A DNA stretch of 64,000 bases from Brassica napus. Lineage: Eukaryota; Streptophyta; Magnoliopsida; Brassicales; Brassicaceae. The DNA lies in assembly GCF_020379485.1 (NCBI RefSeq), contig NW_026014726.1:1-64000 (forward strand). The letters are read 5' to 3'. The translations under genes and the position numbers were made by a program. Below are positions 8,794 through 20,405 of this stretch, in pieces (within the stretch, counting starts at the first letter, position 1; the number at the start of each line of letters is the position of its first letter). The notes under the pieces are model-generated. The model did no database searches. It had not been told where the DNA came from and saw only the letters and a program-made list of their open reading frames with translations.

Positions 8794-11702
8794 CAAAATC
8801 ACCCGAACAGTCCACGGGAAGGGTCAGTGTGCTGAGTCCAAGGACCAACGTTATGATATGTGTACTAATGGACAGCCACAGACGTCCTGTGTGTGCTGAC
8901 GGTCACACACAAACACACACGGACAGCCACAGACGTCCTGTGTGTGCTAACGGACACACACGAACGTCCGGTGTGTGCTAACGGACACCCACGGGCATCC
9001 TGTGTGTACTGAAAAGACAGCCCACTAGGGCCAAAATCACCCGAACAGTCCACAGGAAGGGCCAGCATGCTGAGTCCAAGGACCAGCGTGCTGATATGTG
9101 TACTGATGAACAGCCACGTTCGTCATGTGTGTGCCGACGGACACAAACGGACACACAAGGACACACACTGACAGCCACAGACGTCCTATGTGTGCTGACG
9201 GACAGCCATGGACAGTCACAGACGTCCTGTCTGTGCTGGCGGACACCCACGAACGTCCTGTGTGTACTGAACAGACAGCCGACGTGGGCCAAAATCACCC
9301 AAACAGTCCACGGGAAGGGCCAGCGTGCTGAGTCCAAGAACCAGCGTGCTGATATGTGTACTGATGTACAACCACAGACGTCCTGTGTGTGCTGACGGAC
9401 ACACACAGACAAACACGGACAGCCACGGACGACTTGTGTGTGCTGACGGACACACACGGATGTCTTGTGTGTGCTGACGGACACCCACAGACGTCCTGTG
9501 TGTGCTGGCGGACCCCCACAGACGTCCTGTGTGTACTGAACAGACAGTCCACGTGGGGCCAAATCACCCGAACAGTCCACGGGAAGGGTCAGCGTGCTGA
9601 GTCCAAGGACCAACATTCTGATATGTGTACGGATGGACAGCCACGGGCGTCTTGTGTGTGCTGATGGACACACACGGACACACACGGACAGCCACGGATG
9701 ACTTGTGTGTGCTGACGGACACACACGGACGTCCTGTGTGTGTTGACGGACACCCACGGACGTCCTGTGTGTGCTGGCGGACACCCACGGACGTTCTGTG
9801 TGTACTGAACAGACAGCCCACGTGGGCCAAAATCACCCAAACAGTCAACGGGATGGCCCAGTGCGGACGTTCTATGTGTGCTGACGGACACACACGAACG
9901 TCCTGTGTGTGTTGACGGACACCCACGGATGTCCTGTGTGTACTGAACAGACAGCCCACGTGGGTCAAAATCACCCAAACATTCCACGGGAGGGGCCAGC
10001 GTGCTGAGTCCAAGGACCAACGTGCTGATATGTGTACTGTTGGACAGCCACGGACGTCCTGTGTGTGCTGTCGGACACAGACGGACACACACGGACACAC
10101 ACGAACAGCCACGGATGTCCTGTGTGTGCTGGCGGACACCCACAGACGTTCTGTTTGTACTGAACAGACAGCCCACGTGGGCCAAAATCACCCGAACAGT
10201 CCACGGGAAGGGTCAGCGTGCTGAGTCCAAGGACCAACGTGCTGATATGTGTACGGATGGACAGCCACAGACGTCTTGTGTGTGCTGACGGACACACACG
10301 ACGACCTGTGTGTGCTGACGGACACACACGGACGTCCTGTGTGTGCTGACGGACACCCACGGACGTCCTGTGTGTGCTGGCGGACACCCATGGACTTCCT
10401 GTGTGTACTGAACAGACAGCCTACATGGGCCAAAATCACCCAAACAGTCCACGGGATGGCCCAGCGTTCTGATTCCAAGGACCAACGTGCTGATATGTGT
10501 ACTGATGGACAGCCACGTATGTCCTGTGTGTGCTGATGGAAACAAACACGGACAGCTACGGACATCCTTTATGTGCAGACAGAAGAAACGAACGTCATGT
10601 GTGTGCTGACGGACACCCACAGACATCCTGTGTGTTTTGAACAGACATCCCAAGTGGACCAAAATCACCCGAAGAGTCCAAGGGAAGGGCCAATGTGCTG
10701 AGTCCAAAGAACAGCGTGCTTATATGGGTACTGATGGACAGCCAGGAACGTCATGTGTGTGCTGACGGAAACACACGGACACACACGAACAGCCACAGAC
10801 GTCCTGTGTGTGCTGGCGGACACCCACGGACGTTCTGTGTGTACTGAACAGACAGCCATGGATGTCTTGTGTGTGCTGATGGACAGCCATGGATGTCTTG
10901 TGTGTGCTGATGGACAGCCACAGACGTCCTGTGTGTACTGAACAGACAGCCCACATGGGCCAAAATCACCCAAACAGTCCACGGGAAGGGCCAGCGTGCT
11001 GATATGTGCACTGATGGACAGCCACGGACGTCGTGTGTGTGCTGACGGACAAGCACGGACAGCCACGGACTACCTGTGTCTGCTGACGGACACACACGGA
11101 CGTTTTGTGTGTGCTGACGGACACCCACGGACGTCCTGTGTGTGCTGGCGGACACCCACGGACATCCTGTGTGTACTGAACAGACAGCCCACGTGGGGCA
11201 AACATCACCCAAACAGTCCACGGGATTGCCCAGCGTGCTGATTCCAAGGACCACTGTGCTGATATGTGTACTGATGGACAGCCCGGATGTCCTGTGTGTG
11301 CTGACGGAAACACACGGACACACACGGACAGCACAGACGTCCTATGTGTGCTGACAGACAGCCACGGACATCCTGTGTGTGCTGGCGGACACCCACGGAC
11401 GTCCTGTGTGTACTGAACAAACAGCCTACATGGGCCAAAATCATCCAAACAGTTCACGGGATGGGCCAGCGTGCTGATTTCAAGGACCAACGTACTGATA
11501 TGTGTACTGATGGACAGCCACAGACGTCCTGTGTGTGCTGACGGACACACAAGGACACACACGGACAGCCACAAATTCCTATGTGTGCTGACAGACACAC
11601 ACGAACGTCCCGTGTGTGCTGACGGGCAGCCACGGATGTCCTGTGTGTACTGAACAGACAGCCTACATGGCCCAAAATCACCCAAACAGTCCACGGGAAG
11701 GG

Positions 11703-14700
11703 TCAGCGTGCTGAGTCCAAGGACCAACGTGCTGATATGTGTACTGATGGACAGCCACGTATGTCCTGTGTGTGCTGACGGAAACACACGGACAGCCACG
11801 GACGACCTGTGTGTGCTGACGGACACACACGGATGTCCTGTGTGTGCTGACGGACACCCACGGATGTCCTGTGTGTGCTGACGGACACCCACGGACGTCC
11901 TGTGTGTTCTGGCGAACACCCACGGACATCCTGTGTGTACTGAACAGACAGCCCACGTGGGGCAACATCACCCAAACAGTCCACGGGATTGGCCAGCGTG
12001 CTGATTCCAAGGACCAATGTGCTGATATGTGTACTGATGGACAGCCACGGATGTCCTGTGTGTGCTGATGGAAACACACGCACACACACGGACAGCCACA
12101 GACGTCCTATGTGTGCTGACAGACAGCCACGGACATCCTGTGTGTGCTGGCGGACACCACGGACGTCCTGTGTGTACTGAACAAACAGCCTACGTGGGCC
12201 AAAATCATCCAAACAGTTCACGGGATGGGCCAGCGTGCTGATTTCAAGGACCAACGTACTGATATGTGTACTGATGGACAGCCACGGACGTCCTGTGTGT
12301 GCTGACGGACACACAAGGACACACACGGACAGCCACAAATGTCCTATGTGTGCTGACAGACACACACGAACGTCCCGTGTGTGCTGACGGGCAGCCACGG
12401 ACGTCCTGTGTGTACTGAACAGACAGCCTACATGGCCCAAAATCACCCGAACAGTCCACGGGAAGGGTCAGCGTGCTGAGTCCAAGGACCAACGTGCTGA
12501 TATGTGTACTGATGGACAGCCACAGACGTCCTGTGTGTGATGACGGACACACACGGACAGCCACGGACGACCTGTGTGTGCTGACGGACACACACGGATG
12601 TCCTGTGTGTGCTGACGGACACCCACGGATGTCCTGTGTGTGCTGACGGACACCCACGGACGTCCTGTGTGTTCTGGCGAACACCCATGGACGTCCTGTG
12701 TGTACTGAACAGACAGCCCACGTGGGCCAAAATCACCCAAACAGTCCACGGGATGGCCCAGCGTACTGATTCCAAGGACCAACGTGCTGATATGTGTACT
12801 GATGGACAGCCACGGATGTCCTGTGTGTGCTGACGGAAACACACGGACACACACGGACAGCCACAGACGTCCTATGTGTGCTGACAGACAGCCACGGACA
12901 TCCTGTGTGTGCTGGCGGACACCCACGGACGTCCTGTGTGTACTGAACAACAGCCTACGTGGGCCAAAATCATCCAAACAGTTCACGGGATGGGCCAGCG
13001 TGCTGATTTCAAGGACCAACATACTGATATGTGTACTGATGGACAGCCACGGACGTCCTGTGTGTGCTGACGGACACACAAGGACACACACGGACAGCCA
13101 CAAATGTCCTATGTGTGCTGACAGACACACACGAACGTCCCGTGTGTGCTGACGGGCAGCCACGGACGTCCTGTGTGTACTGAACAGACAGCCTACATGG
13201 CCCAAAATCACCCGAACAGTCCACGGGAAGGGTCAGCGTGCTGAGTCCAAGGACCAACGTGCTGATATGTGTACTGATGGACAGCCACAGACGTCCTGTG
13301 TGTGATGACGGACACACACGGACGACCTGTGTGTGCTGACGGACAAACACGGATGTCCTGTGTGTGCTGACGGACACCCACGGATGTCCTGTGTGTGCTG
13401 ACGGACACCCACGGACGTCCTGTGTGTTCTGGCGAACACCCATGGACGTCCTGTGTGTACTGAACAGACAGCCCACGTGGGCCAAAATCACCCAAACAGT
13501 CCACGGGATGGCCCAGCGTACTGATTCCAAGGACCAACGTGCTGATATATGTACTGATGGACAGCCACGTATGTCCAATGTGTGCTGACGGAAACACACG
13601 GACAGCTACGGACGTCGTTTATGTGCTGACGGACTCCCACGGACGTCCTGTGTGTACTGAACAAACAGCCCACGTGGGCCAAAATCATCCAAGGAGTTCA
13701 TGGGATGGGCCAGCGTGCTGAGTTCAAGGACTAACGTGCTGATATGTGTACTGATGGACAGCCACGGACGTCCTGTGTGTGCTGACGGACACACAAGGAC
13801 ACACACGGACAGCAACAGACGTCCTATGTGTGCTGACAGACACACACGAACGTCCCGTGTGTGCTGACAGACAGCCACAAACGTCCTGTGTGTACAGAAC
13901 AGACAGCCCACATGGGCCAAAATCACCCGAACAGTCCACGGGAAGGGTCAGCGTGCTGAGTCCAAGGACCAACGTGCTGATATGTGTACTGATGGACAGC
14001 CACAGACGTCCTGTGTGTGCTGACGGACACACACGGACAGCCACGGACGACCTGTGTGTGCTGACGGACACACACGGATGTCCTGTGTGTGCTGACGGAC
14101 ACCCACGGATGTCCTGTGTGTGCTGACGGACACCCACGGACGTCCTGTGTGTTCTGGCGAACACCCATGGACGTCCTGTGTGTACTGAACAGACAGCCCA
14201 CGTGGGCCAAAATCACCCAAACAGTCCACGGGATGGCCCAGCGTACTGATTCCAAGGATCAACGTGCTGATATGTGTACTGATGGACAGCCACGTATGTC
14301 CAATGTGTGCTGACGGAAACACACGGACAGCTACGGACGTCGTTTATGTGCTGACGGACTCCCACGGACGTCCTGTGTGTACTGAACAAACAGCCCACGT
14401 GGGCCAAAATCATCCAAAGAGTTCACGGGATGGGCCAGCGTGCTGAGTTCAAGGACCAACGTGCTGATATGTGTACTGATTGACAGCCACGGACGTCCTG
14501 TGTGTGCTGACGGACACACAAGGACACACACGGACAGCAACAGACGTCCTATGTGTGCTGACAGACACACACGAACGTCCCGTGTGTGCTGACAGACAGC
14601 CACAAACGTCCTGTGTGTACAGAACAGACAGCCCACATGGGCCAAAATCACCCGAACAGTCCACGGGAAGGGTCAGCATGCTGAGTCCAAGGACCAACGT

Positions 14701-14904
14701 GCTGATATGTGTACTGATGGACAGCCACAGACGTCCTGTGTGTGCTGATGGACACACACGGACAGCCATGGACGACCTGTGTGTGCTGACGGACACACAC
14801 AGACGTCCTGTGTGTACTGAACAGACAGCCCACGTGGGCCAAAATCACCCAAACAGTCCACGGGAAGGGCCAGCGTGCTGATATGTGTACTGATGGACAG
14901 CCAC
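11703..14904 (+). repeat. Higher-order tandem duplication, ~715-765 bp units
   Basis: The landmark CAGCGTGCTGAGTCC followed by closely matching downstream sequence recurs at about 11703, 12468, 13233, 13948 and 14673 (steps 765, 765, 715 and 725 bp). The first two units give 247-codon frames of almost identical content. The last unit is cut by element 2. Confidence 0.85.
14900..14904. repeat. Target site duplication of element 2, left copy (GCCAC)
   Basis: GCCAC precedes TGTAAGACCC. The identical 5 bp follow the other LTR at 23332-23336. GCCAC is normal satellite sequence (GGACAGCCAC), so the element inserted into a pre-existing array. Confidence 0.9.
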
Positions 14905-17821
14905 TGTAAGACCCAATCCCGGCCGCCTAGGCCGCGGTCGATGCCTCACGTCTCTCGGTCCACTTCCTGGCCGACCCTCTTAATTTCTGCCCTTTATTTA
15001 TAATATCGCCTAAAGGCGAGGGCTAACTTAGACCTTAACTAAAGACTTACCTAGTCATTAATAGCCTAGATCCTTTCAACAGATACGCAGCGGAATATTC
15101 TCTAGTTAACCATTGGTCTAATACCAATCTAACACTTGTCTGGTCGAATCACCTTAGCCTTGGTCAGTTTACTCAACTACCAATTAGCTTAAAGGTCAAT
15201 CCTAAACCCAAACCAAGCCATACGATTCTGAGGTTCCATTCCCCTAAACCATTCTATCTAGATCTACATAAGTAAATGCTAGATCATACCTTTGCCACAT
15301 CTATGGAGCTTATTAGCTCATCGGTCCTCCATTGACTCGAATTGCTCTTGCTTAACATCTGGACCATGATCACTCAATGATCTTACTTATGGTCCTTATC
15401 TTGACTCCTGCGTCAAACAGCTCCCCTAGGTACTTAGTCATTCAACCAACCATCCCCACATACATAAGTAACCTTTGAGAAGTCTTTGAAAGGATAAGGG
15501 TTTGCATCTGGCCTTTCTCGGCTCATGCACAATCCAAAATCCGTTTACCTTATAGGCAATAGTACCAAGTCCATCTTCTGGACTGACAAAGCTCATTAGA
15601 TCCTAAGTCAATCAACCAACCATCCTCACATGACGTGGAAATGATGAGTCATCACCTGGCCTGACCGGCCTTGGGACTTAACCCAGACAACATATATGAT
15701 TTGTTCATACCAAACGATGCCTTCAGTAATCAGGTTAGGACCGACACCTTGAACCATCATTCAGAGGTCAGGTCGTCCATACTCAACCATGATCAGATCT
15801 TACACGGCCTTCCTTGAACAATCACACTTAGGCTCAGTATCTATGGTCTACGACACATAGTACTAGCCACACACTTCGTCATGACTCTTAGCCAATCTCG
15901 GAGCTATCAACACCAAGGTTGATATCTAGATGCATCACATCAATACTCTTACTCCAGCATCGTGACTATCCATACTCGTGTTCGGCCATCGAACCATCGT
16001 CATGAAACATGATCCGACCACTAGACTTGATAAGCCATCGTCCACTTAGCATGTACTGATATAACTGGCCTTCCATTGCCATCATGTGGGTCTACCCTCT
16101 ACATAAGGCATATGGCGCCTATCCTACTCACCAACCCGAGGTTGATTGTAAGATATCCCACTTAGCCTTTGCGGCTAGAACCATCCAACCATAGCCGGAT
16201 CATCCATTGTCCCGTCTAACCGTCTGGTTAAGATCTAGGTGCGATCGGCAAGTTATAAGTCCGGCCCAAAGGCTCACGGTCCTTCTTACCTGATCCAACC
16301 CAAAGCCTGGATCTATACCACCGAGTAAGGCCCAAGCCCAAACCGGATTGCCTTGCAACCGATCAGACCTTGCGACACAACACTCCGGTTAAACTAACCG
16401 TCCGTCCGTTCGACTATGCAGCCGCGGACTGTCCACTTGGTTCGGCCTAAGCCTTGAACCAATGGCACCGTTTGGAACTCACACCCTTTGGGAACTAGTA
16501 CCTTTGGACACTCGTGCCTCTTGGCAACTCATGACCCTTGGCATCTCGCACCCATTCAGATGCTCCAACCGTTCGACCTAACCGTCCGTAGGGACTGTCT
16601 GGTCCGTACGTGTGTCCGGCCTATGGCCAAAGGACCACGCCTTAACCTACACAAGTCATGAACCATTGTGACTGTTCAGGGAAGGGTTGCAACCGTTCAG
16701 AACAGAACAGAACCGCCCCTATCCAATCGGATCACCTGAGGCCGGTTTAGACCATGCGCGCGCCTAACTCATCGGTTATGGACCGCGACCGCATTACTCA
16801 ACCAGAACCACGGTTATAACCAATCCCAACACATCAACAAGGCCACGCCAATGTACAGAAGGAGTGGAAGAAGAATTGGATGAAAAGAATGAGAAGAATA
16901 GGACACAATCCAAACGCCCATGGCTAGACCGGTTCGGACTGTCTGATTGTCTTAGCCGATGAGTCGGTGGTTACCCACTGACCCTATCTGACTGAACCAC
17001 GGCTTTGGAGTCCTTCTCCAGACCTTTCTCTATGCCTTGGGTATTCATAACCACACGGCCTCCTCTCTCCTAAACCATTCTCCTTGCCGGAGACACAAAA
17101 CCACCACGACCGGCCCTTTTCCGGCCGATCTCTTGGCCGGGACTCTCTCTCTCTCTCTACGTTTTTCTCTGAGAATTTTACTCTGGAATTGGATAATGAA
17201 ATCAACAGGAGAGACCCCATATTTATAGAAAACGAGGGGGTAAGTCTTGCCCCACGAACAGGCACGACTTGCTAGTGAATGGGCACCATCGGCCAAGGGT
17301 TGTCCCCTTTCGGCCACTTGCGTCCTTTCGCCCTTTCTGATTGGGTTTGGGGTAGGTCATAAGCCCAACCCACGCCCCAAGACTCCTGGACTTAGCCCAC
17401 GGCCTTGTCCAAGGACCCAACAGCCCAATGGCCTCATGGCCGGACCTCACAGCCCGCCACTGACCCGGACCATCGGCCTAAAACCCGAACAGTCGGTCTA
17501 GCTGAGATGAGCTGACTCCCAGCTGCCTCAGCTGAGTGAGCTAGTAGTCCAGCTAGTGGAGCTGACTTAGTAGTGGCTGAGCTGGAGTGAACTCAACCTA
17601 GCTTCGTTAAGCTGGTCGAGCTACTTCTCTATCTCGTCCAGCTACTGTCTTACTTGTCTTAGCCGTCTCTTTGCTCTTATAAGGTTAAGTCTAAGTTTCC
17701 TTATGTCTTTAACCTTCTTTCTTGACCATGGAACGCTTTCCTTGATGTCCTAAGACTGGCTGGTACGTTTCCTCGAACCATGGCCGTCCCGACAATCCTT
17801 TCCAGGATTGGGGGCATGACA
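14905..17821 (-). repeat. 3' LTR of element 2 (2917 bp)
   Basis: On the minus strand it runs from TGTCATGCCCCC (at 17821) to ...GGGTCTTACA (at 14905), following the polypurine tract. It shares its whole length with the copy at 20406-23331. It contains the AGCT-rich patch (17498-17650), TATA box (17219-17228) and ~17-bp repeats (16465-16560). No ORF in it looks real. Confidence 0.95.
17219..17228 (-). promoter_or_regulatory. TATA box in the 3' LTR of element 2
   Basis: CTATAAATAT on the minus strand, about 595 bp from the LTR 5' end. The surroundings are identical to the box in the 5' LTR at 22723-22732. Confidence 0.75.
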
Positions 17822-17835
17822 AGTCTCCCCCACTT
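17822..17835 (-). promoter_or_regulatory. Polypurine tract of element 2
   Basis: Minus-strand AAGTGGGGGAGACT lies directly before the TGTCATG start of the 3' LTR. It is the expected primer for plus-strand DNA synthesis. Confidence 0.88.
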
Positions 17836-18429
17836 GTAATGGATTCGTCCTCGAATCCGGTGATGATTATACCTTGTCCCAAGACAAAATATTCCAACCA
17901 AAGTTATTCTAGTCTTGATCAGAGAATAGAACAAGCTTGATTCAAAACCACCAAATGACCACTTCGATGTACCAGTCAAGTCCTCACGAACTTGTTCCAA
18001 TCTTTAGGCTGCTTGTCCTACAACATGTCCTAACAGATTGTTATGGTTCTTTTGTCCTTCATGGACAATAAGGTTCATGACCTCAGCCACAACGTAATGG
18101 ATCATCCCCTTAACCGGACACAACCTTTTCAGGCATGGCCACATTGCGATCTTAGTCCCTCCAGACTAAAAACGCCTCAGACTTGACTTATGTCCTTCAC
18201 TGGACTTTGTCATAATTTGATCCTGGTCCATTTACGGACGTGATCGTATTCCGGTCATGGTCCACTCAGGGACTCGACCATTTCACCCCGACCATAGATC
18301 CATCTCCGAATAGGTCGTGGCCTGATCCTCGTCCATTACTAGACTTGATCATTCTCAACCGTAGGTCAAACTCCGACTTGGTTGTACTGCGACCATGGTC
18401 CTCTCTCGGACATGGTCAACTTCGGCTCT
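17836..18429 (-). other. Element 2 non-coding internal segment between polypurine tract and protease remnant
   Basis: About 600 bp with no convincing coding frame. It contains repeated GACCATGGTC-like words between about 18225 and 18420. It stands where RT, RNase H and integrase should be, so about 4 kb of pol is missing next to it. Confidence 0.6.
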
Positions 18430-19060
18430 ACCATCTCGGCCGGAGCCAAAGAAACGGACTCTAGGACAGCGGAACTGTCCCTGGTTCCAGTTCAATCATA
18501 AATGGATCGGACCTATCAGGGGGGACACCCTGTAGCGAACAGAACACATATGGGAACTCGGACACCAACGAATCCTCAGAAAGGTCTTTCAGACAGACAG
18601 AACTGCCAGGCTCTATAGTTGTAATTGTAGCCAAAAAGGACTGACAATCCTGTTCCAGCATCCGAATCGCTCGAACTGCTGAAACCACTACTTTCTCTTG
18701 AGCCGGACACAGACATTGGTACTGGATCGGATGAAGCCCAGTCTCCAATTGCACACGACCTTTATGGCAATCGAGAGTGGCCCGATACTTTCCCAACCAG
18801 TCCATACCTAGGATCATCGCGTGATTCTTTAGGTGGACACAGACAGATTCATAGGGAATACCTTTCCCTGAATTGACACTGGGATATTTAACATGAGACC
18901 TAATGAGTTCCTGGCTTGCCCTCCGGCCGCCCTCACTATCCCGAAATAATCACCAGCGTCCAGACAGAACAGACCCTTTCCGACCAGTCCCGGACTCACA
19001 AAACCTATGTGTAGCCTCTGCGTCGGAAATTACGTGGGTTTTTACACCACCAATCATGAG
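18430..19060 (-). pseudogene. Protease and linker remnant of element 2, joined to a stub of RT start
   Basis: The frame includes ILGMDWLGKYRATLDCHKG, VVVSAVRAIRMLEQ and VPPDRSDPFMIELEPGT, matching element 1. Upstream, the catalytic DTG of the retropepsin is replaced (SDAEATH), followed by frame breaks. At about 18430-18455 only the first codons of the RT start (CGGCCGGAGCCA region) remain before unrelated sequence, which marks the internal deletion. Where element 1 carries the solo LTR, this copy is uninterrupted. Confidence 0.85.
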
Positions 19061-19147
19061 GGTTCCTATCAGAGACTCCCATCAGAATCCCCTAGACAAT
19101 TATAGGTTCCAGACCAATCATTACTACTTGAATGTAAAAAGATAAAT

Positions 19148-19640
19148 TTAGAGATTGCCAGAAATCCAATCAAAAGATCCGAAAGCTCCGTCGTCTCGTG
19201 ACAGTTCATACACCCTTGGTGTTGTGGTTGGTTTGCCTTGGGATGCCTTGCCTGTGTCTCCATGGCCCTTCCCCTGACTTCCTTGCAGCTTGGGACACTC
19301 CGATTGGAAATGTCCTTGCTGGCCACAATGGAAACAAGTCATCTGGCCGCTTCTACCAGACGGTTTCTGTCGAGGACAGTTCTGAACCCCATGGTCCATG
19401 CTGCCACAACGAACACAAGCCCCCTTGGCCTTCCAGCACTCACCGGTATGGTTCCGTCCACATTTGGAACACGCAGGTTGGCAACCAGAGGTCTTACCTC
19501 CTTCCACCTGGTCCCATTTTCTCTTTTTATCATTAGTCTTGCCCGATGGGCCAGACTGTGGCTTAGCCTTAAGCTTAGCTTCTTCAGCCAAGTTAGACTC
19601 CAACAAAGCCACCCGTTTCACTTCCAGTGGGTACCTAGAT
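19148..19640 (-). pseudogene. Gag zinc-knuckle fragment of element 2
   Basis: An open frame carries NDKKRKWDQVEGGK, CSKCGRNHTGECW, CVRCGSMDHGVQNC and CFHCGQQGHFQSEC. The last two are intact CX2CX4HX4C knuckles, and a basic Gln-rich tail follows. The gag core that should precede it is missing: at about 19625-19640 the frame meets leader sequence also found in elements 4 and 5. The frame from 19726 begins in that leader and its start is not meaningful. A translated product would be an RNA-binding peptide, which is speculation. Confidence 0.8.
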
Positions 19641-20390
19641 GAGTAGCATTTCGGTTTAATCACACATTTGGAAAATGTCCCATACCATTCTCCAAAGCGT
19701 CTTACTATTGCGAATGCTGACACCATTCACAACAGAAATTATAATATACCTCAATCCCCATCATACTAAGATACTTAACATCATGTTCTTCCAATGATTG
19801 GAACGAACACCCTGAGTTTCCTCAATTCTTTCTTTGGACGGATTCAGATTGGAATTGATTCATTCCATCCAACTAGATCTAAGGAAACCTACCTTGACCT
19901 ATACCGAGTCCTAGCTGATCCATCTGATCACAAGTCGACTCGTGTACTGGTCATGTAGTGTCTCCTTTGAGTCAGATTTAACATTGCATATGCTTTACTT
20001 ATTATGAACGGCCATCAAGGGATAACACTTAACTTCAGTAGAGTGCTGCAAGTTTATTTCAACCTAAGCCACTCTCTGGTCCATGTTACTTCCCTTGTCC
20101 AGGTAATCCATAAACAAGTTTTGCATTGCTTCCATCCCTTCCAACCCGTCTTTTACTTCTAAATACTAGATCGACCAACCTTTCTGTTTTTAGGTTCTTG
20201 CCCTTGGAAAATGTATCTTGGCTAAGCCGGTTCATCTTAGAATTCGCTAATTCACAAGCATGATACCCTAGCTTACCTCAACTCTTTCTTGGCTCACCCC
20301 AACTAAGGTTTCATAGTCATCATAGTTTTGGAAATAATTTCGGTATGGAATGCATCATCATAGAGCGTTTTCCTAAACAGGATCAAGCAT
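19641..20390 (-). other. Untranslated leader of element 2
   Basis: About 750 bp between the PBS and the gag fragment, matching 52790-53558 (element 4) and, inverted, 62884-63590 (element 5). No ORF is conserved among the three. It probably holds packaging and dimerisation signals, which is why it would be kept in elements that lost their genes (inference). Confidence 0.75.
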
Positions 20391-20402
20391 GCTCTGATAC
20401 CA
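20391..20402 (-). promoter_or_regulatory. Primer binding site of element 2 (initiator tRNA-Met)
   Basis: Minus-strand TGGTATCAGAGC starts three bases inside the 5' LTR end. It complements the 3' end of plant initiator tRNA-Met. Confidence 0.93.
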
Positions 20403-20405
20403 ACT

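Larger units (their letters stand above)
8755..14904 (+). repeat. Composite satellite array, part 1 (6.15 kb)
   Basis: Runs of a ~31-bp unit (ACGGACGTCCTGTGTGTGCT followed by GACGGACACCC; variants add ACACACGGACAGCC) alternate with a ~115-bp conserved block. That block starts TGTGTACTGAACAGACAG, includes CACGTGGGCCAAAATCACCC and ends CTGATGGACAGCCAC. Block-to-block spacing is mostly 215-275 bp. All copies have the same orientation. The left end abuts the 5' terminus of LTR 1; the right end is interrupted by element 2. The many open frames on both strands are by-products of the repeat. Confidence 0.95.

Noticed and set aside
8865..14861. Dozens of overlapping open frames on both strands of array part 1, rich in QHTQDVRGCPSAHTG-like repeats
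   Set aside because: They occur in several phases and both strands at once, follow the satellite period, start and stop at random units and show no gene context. They are by-products of a stop-poor repeat.
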